A DNA stretch of 39,307 bases. Source: Peptostreptococcaceae bacterium (GTDB taxonomy: Bacteria > Bacillota > Clostridia > Peptostreptococcales > Anaerovoracaceae). Below are positions 37,850 to 39,307 of the stretch, one piece after another. The notes beneath the pieces are model-generated. The model searched no databases. It was given only the letters and a program-made list of their open reading frames with translations, and was not told where the DNA came from. The position numbers were made by a program, and so were the translations under genes. The stretch is from positions 1 through 39,307 of the forward strand of contig JAENWG010000013.1 of the NCBI GenBank assembly GCA_016650175.1. Reading direction: 5' to 3'. Numbering within the stretch: position 1 is the first letter of the stretch; the number at the start of each line of letters is the position of its first letter.

Positions 37850-38018
37850 TGAGGTGCGCTTGTGGTAAGGTTCTTCGCGTTGCTTTGTAATTCCGAACCC
37901 ACTTCTCAATGTCCCAATAGCCTTAATGCCATGCAATTTGCAAAGATATTTATAATCACCTTTTCCCTCTAAATATTCTTTGACCTATCTTCATTTTAAT
38001 TCAAACTATATTTTGCAA
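37850..38018 (-). pseudogene. Decayed IS3-family transposase orfA
   Basis: No frame is open, but pieces of an IS3-type OrfA read through on the minus strand. From 37984 the frame gives VKEYLEGKGDYKYL, then GIKAIGTLRS; after one missing base the next frame continues WVRNYK, as in the OrfA helix-turn-helix (EYLEGKG..LxxKYGI..TLRxWVxxYK). Upstream, ELK-MKI-V can be restored only by shifting frame twice. So at least three frameshifts are present. A GGAGGAGGT Shine-Dalgarno stands ahead at 38030-38039. No orfB or right end was found; the remnant stops at the GntR promoter. Confidence 0.7.
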
Positions 38019-38075
38019 TATAAAAACTGACCTCCTCCTGTTAGATTTTAGGTCTAACTATTTTAGGGGTCAGTT
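38019..38075 (-). terminator. Hairpin over the IS end, can act as terminator
   Basis: On the minus strand AACTGACC pairs with GGTCAGTT and, nested, GTTAGA pairs with TCTAAC; the stem is followed by TTTTAT. It would end transcription of the 86-residue gene. The 3' arm also touches the transposase Shine-Dalgarno. Confidence 0.55.
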
Positions 38076-38077
38076 CA
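38051..38077 (-). mobile_element. Terminal end of an IS3-family element (remnant)
   Basis: Read on the minus strand the DNA begins TGAACTGACCCCTAAA and continues ATAGTTAGACC, which resembles the left terminal repeats of IS3-family elements (TGAACTG-CCCC...GTTAGAC). It stands about 35 nt upstream of the orfA remnant, in the right orientation, and 18 nt after the stop of the 86-residue gene. Confidence 0.5.
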
Positions 38078-38095
38078 TGATCTACGTTTTTTAAT

Positions 38096-38356
38096 TTATT
38101 CTTCTTTATCCCTGTCTCTTTTTAATCGTTCTATTTCTGCTTTTTTACGTTCATCCTCAGTTTCTTTATATATATTTCTTACAAACTTTTGCTGAGGGTG
38201 TTTACCAGAATATAACCATTTAAATACTGTACCAGGTTCTTTTTTTTCTGTTTTGTAGTTTTCGAATTCGTCATTTTCTTTATTTGATAATGCACCTATT
38301 ATTGAATATATAGTAAGCAACGATATTATTAAAATTATTACTACTATTATTGTCAT
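38096..38356 (-). CDS. Small single-pass membrane protein, unknown
   Basis: The 86-residue protein has one N-terminal hydrophobic helix (about residues 2-23, TIIVVIILIISLLTIYSIIG) and a very charged cytoplasmic tail ending AEIERLKRDRDKEE. The tail segment TVFKWLYSGKHPQQKFVRN has no match I recognise. The Shine-Dalgarno AGGAGGAATTGT before the ATG at 38356 is strong, so the gene is probably expressed. Its neighbours are IS debris and a truncated ABC gene start; function is unknown. Confidence 0.6.
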   Translation of the reverse strand: MTIIVVIILIISLLTIYSIIGALSNKENDEFENYKTEKKEPGTVFKWLYSGKHPQQKFVRNIYKETEDERKKAEIERLKRDRDKEE

Positions 38357-38401
38357 TACAATTCCTCCTAGGTTTGACCTAATTTAATTATAATCCTAAA
38401 T

Positions 38402-38430
38402 TAATCTCTATCGCATTCATTTTCTTCCTC
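38402..38430 (-). pseudogene. Remnant copy of the ABC ATPase gene start
   Basis: The 29 bases match 37391-37419 at 28 positions. They include the Shine-Dalgarno GAGGAAG, an ATG at 38420 and codons M-N-A-I-E-I. After that the frame runs only LGL-like residues to a stop (TAA) within about 15 bases, so a second ABC ATPase gene was lost or a short duplication occurred here. Confidence 0.6.
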
Positions 38431-38710
38431 TAATATCTCCTACAAATTATACTACTTTCATTATATTATAAGGCGGTTAATTACATACTAAATCGCTTTT
38501 TTTCTACGTAAAATAGGAGATTTAGACAAACTTTGAAACTGACAATTTAACAAATCAAAATCATTAGAATACAACAATATCTTATTATACTAAGAATCCG
38601 AGAATATAGTATCAAACAAAAGCCTAATTATAGAGGAGCTTCACAATTGATTTAACAGTTATGAAACTCCTCTTCTTCTCTTTGCTTAACTTTTACTTAT
38701 ATAGATTAGA
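38431..38710. other. Intergenic stretch, no gene seen
   Basis: The sequence is AT-rich. It holds a weak -10-like TATAAT on the minus strand near 38447-38452, and a short plus-strand hairpin with T-run at 38473-38503 with no plus-strand gene ahead of it. At 38633-38672 an 11-bp stem with one mismatch (GAGGAG-TTCA) may terminate the surface-protein gene. I see no open frame or RNA gene. Confidence 0.5.
38633..38672 (-). terminator. Possible terminator of the surface-protein gene
   Basis: GAGGAG-C-TTCA pairs with TGAA-A-CTCCTC; loop about 18 nt. It lies about 40 nt past the stop on the minus strand. The downstream tail is TATAATTAGG, without a T-run, so the strength is doubtful. Confidence 0.35.
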
Positions 38711-39166
38711 TTAAATTTCTTGTCTTTTTCTTTCATATAGTATCAATGATATTAGCATAAAAGAAAATCCAACTAATAATATAAACCAGAAATTTAGGTT
38801 AGTACTGTCACCAGTTTTTGGAGAAATACCATCCATCGCCGTTTGAGCCTCTGCATTATTTATGATTGTTATTTCATCATCTGATGGGTTTATTGCTACT
38901 TCTGTTTCTACTTCTGTTTCTACTTCTGTTTCTACTTCTGTTATATAAGCTAAAACTTCAACTATATTAGATTCTATCCAATTTCCCTCAGGAATTGTAT
39001 AGTAACCATCTTTTATGATGAGTTGTGCTTCATCTTCTACATAAAATACTGGTTTACCATTTGCATTTGTAAATTTACCTCCCGAAAGAATCGTAGTGCT
39101 AGTTTTACTTAGGGTAAATAGATTAGTATCACTATTAACATCTTGAGTGTTACCAGTAAAAAATTC
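38711..39166 (-). pseudogene. 3' end of a sortase-anchored surface protein, 5' part lost
   Basis: The frame ends with a typical cell-wall sorting signal: SPKTGD at 38807-38824, then a hydrophobic helix (FWFILLVGFSFMLISLILY) and the basic tail ERKRQEI. SPKTG is like the (S/P)PxTG signals of clostridial class B sortases. Ahead of it is a 4x TEVE-type repeat and a segment GKFTNANGKPVFYVEDEAQ, as in repetitive surface proteins. The frame is open back to a TAG at about 39213 but contains no start codon in the visible part, and possible IS-end sequence begins at about 39167. So it is probably truncated by insertion. No sortase gene is in the window. Confidence 0.65.
38897..38942 (-). repeat. 12-bp tandem repeat (TEVE codons)
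   Basis: About 3.8 identical copies of a 12-bp unit (minus strand GAAACAGAAGTA) encode the repeat E-T-E-V in the stalk of the surface protein. The identity of all copies suggests length variation by slippage. Confidence 0.9.
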
Positions 39167-39197
39167 GAGGCTGTGAAATAAAGTCTGTAAATAGGTT
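39167..39197. mobile_element. Possible terminal repeat of an IS256-like element
   Basis: The plus strand reads GAGGCTGTGAAATAAAG then TCTGTAAATAGG. This recalls Mutator/IS256-type ends (GGxTGTGxAAA...TGTAAA). Homology to the surface gene seems to stop here, and the element would extend right, beyond the window. I recall the pattern only in general terms and cannot see the other end. Confidence 0.3.
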
Positions 39198-39265
39198 TTA
39201 ATGACCTTCTATAATTACAGTTTGATTGAGAAATTGAATGGTATCAATTCTCGACTTGTACTAAC

Positions 39266-39294
39266 AGTATAATATTTAAAGAAAAGCATGTCAA
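39266..39294 (-). promoter_or_regulatory. Strong promoter facing the surface-protein remnant
   Basis: TTGACA, 17-bp spacer, TATACT on the minus strand. No start codon with Shine-Dalgarno follows before the remnant; an imperfect hairpin (GAGAATTGA / TCAATTTCTC) at about 39231-39253 comes next. It may be an outward-facing promoter of the presumed insertion element. Confidence 0.6.
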
Positions 39295-39307
39295 TGTCAG
39301 CCGCCAA

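Noticed and set aside
38473-38503. Plus-strand hairpin GCGGTT/AATCGC with T-run as terminator of an unseen RNA
   Set aside because: No promoter or gene on the plus strand stands ahead of it, and the 6-bp stem with a 12-nt loop is weak.
38897-38942. CRISPR-like repeat
   Set aside because: The units are adjacent without spacers and are in frame with a protein repeat.

Overview
The window looks like chromosomal DNA of a low-GC member of the Clostridia (Bacillota). By eye the base composition is roughly one third G+C. Shine-Dalgarno sites are strong AGGAGG-type, promoters are close to the SigA consensus, and SOS boxes are of the Bacillus/Clostridium LexA (DinR) type. Gene neighbourhoods are typical of Clostridia: rplU-rpmA-obg, recA near cinA-pgsA-rimO-ftsK, asp23-recG-rsmD-coaD, ruvCAB-queA-tgt, and argR-recN. 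I cannot fix the family or species. I saw no rRNA, tRNA, CRISPR array, prophage or intact transposon.

Layout. 1-4424 (minus): rplU with a structured leader, rpmA, obg, a small HD-domain protein and a B12-binding-type radical SAM protein that runs off the left edge. 4444-5585: recA with its own SOS promoter. 5658-13162 (minus): a compact envelope/cell-cycle operon asd-uppP-ftsK-rimO-pgsA-cinA. 13177-14756: rpmF and ackA, each with its own promoter. 14753-20087 (minus): asp23-recG-rsmD-coaD-coiled-coil gene-tmcAL. 20122-21005: rpmB and a GNAT acetyltransferase. 21045-22617 (plus): a lone lipoprotein that reads as an M20/PepD-like peptidase with its active site lost. 22628-30709 (minus): eight tightly packed genes, ruvC-ruvA-ruvB-queA-tgt-rumA-like-eamA-M32 peptidase, behind one promoter that carries a LexA box. 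30760-34275 (plus): argR-recN and a dicarboxylate/amino-acid symporter. 34281-35915 (minus): a UPF0210 protein and its ACT-domain partner. 35965-37823 (minus): a GntR(YtrA-type)-ABC ATPase-permease operon.

The right end, 37.8-39.3 kb, is the accessory part. It holds a decayed IS3-family orfA with a recognisable terminal end, a small membrane protein, a 29-bp duplicate of the start of the neighbouring ABC ATPase gene, and the 3' end of a sortase-anchored (SPKTG) surface protein whose reading frame is lost next to what may be the end of another insertion sequence.

Most of the window is ordinary housekeeping DNA. Points worth a second look are: the joint absence of prp and of the L27 leader peptide; a C-terminal DNA/RNA-binding-like tail on L21; a ruvC mRNA that looks leaderless, with LexA sitting in its promoter; the inactive PepD-like lipoprotein beside nested palindromes; and the scarred right end. 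I found no clear evidence of a wholly new multi-gene system.
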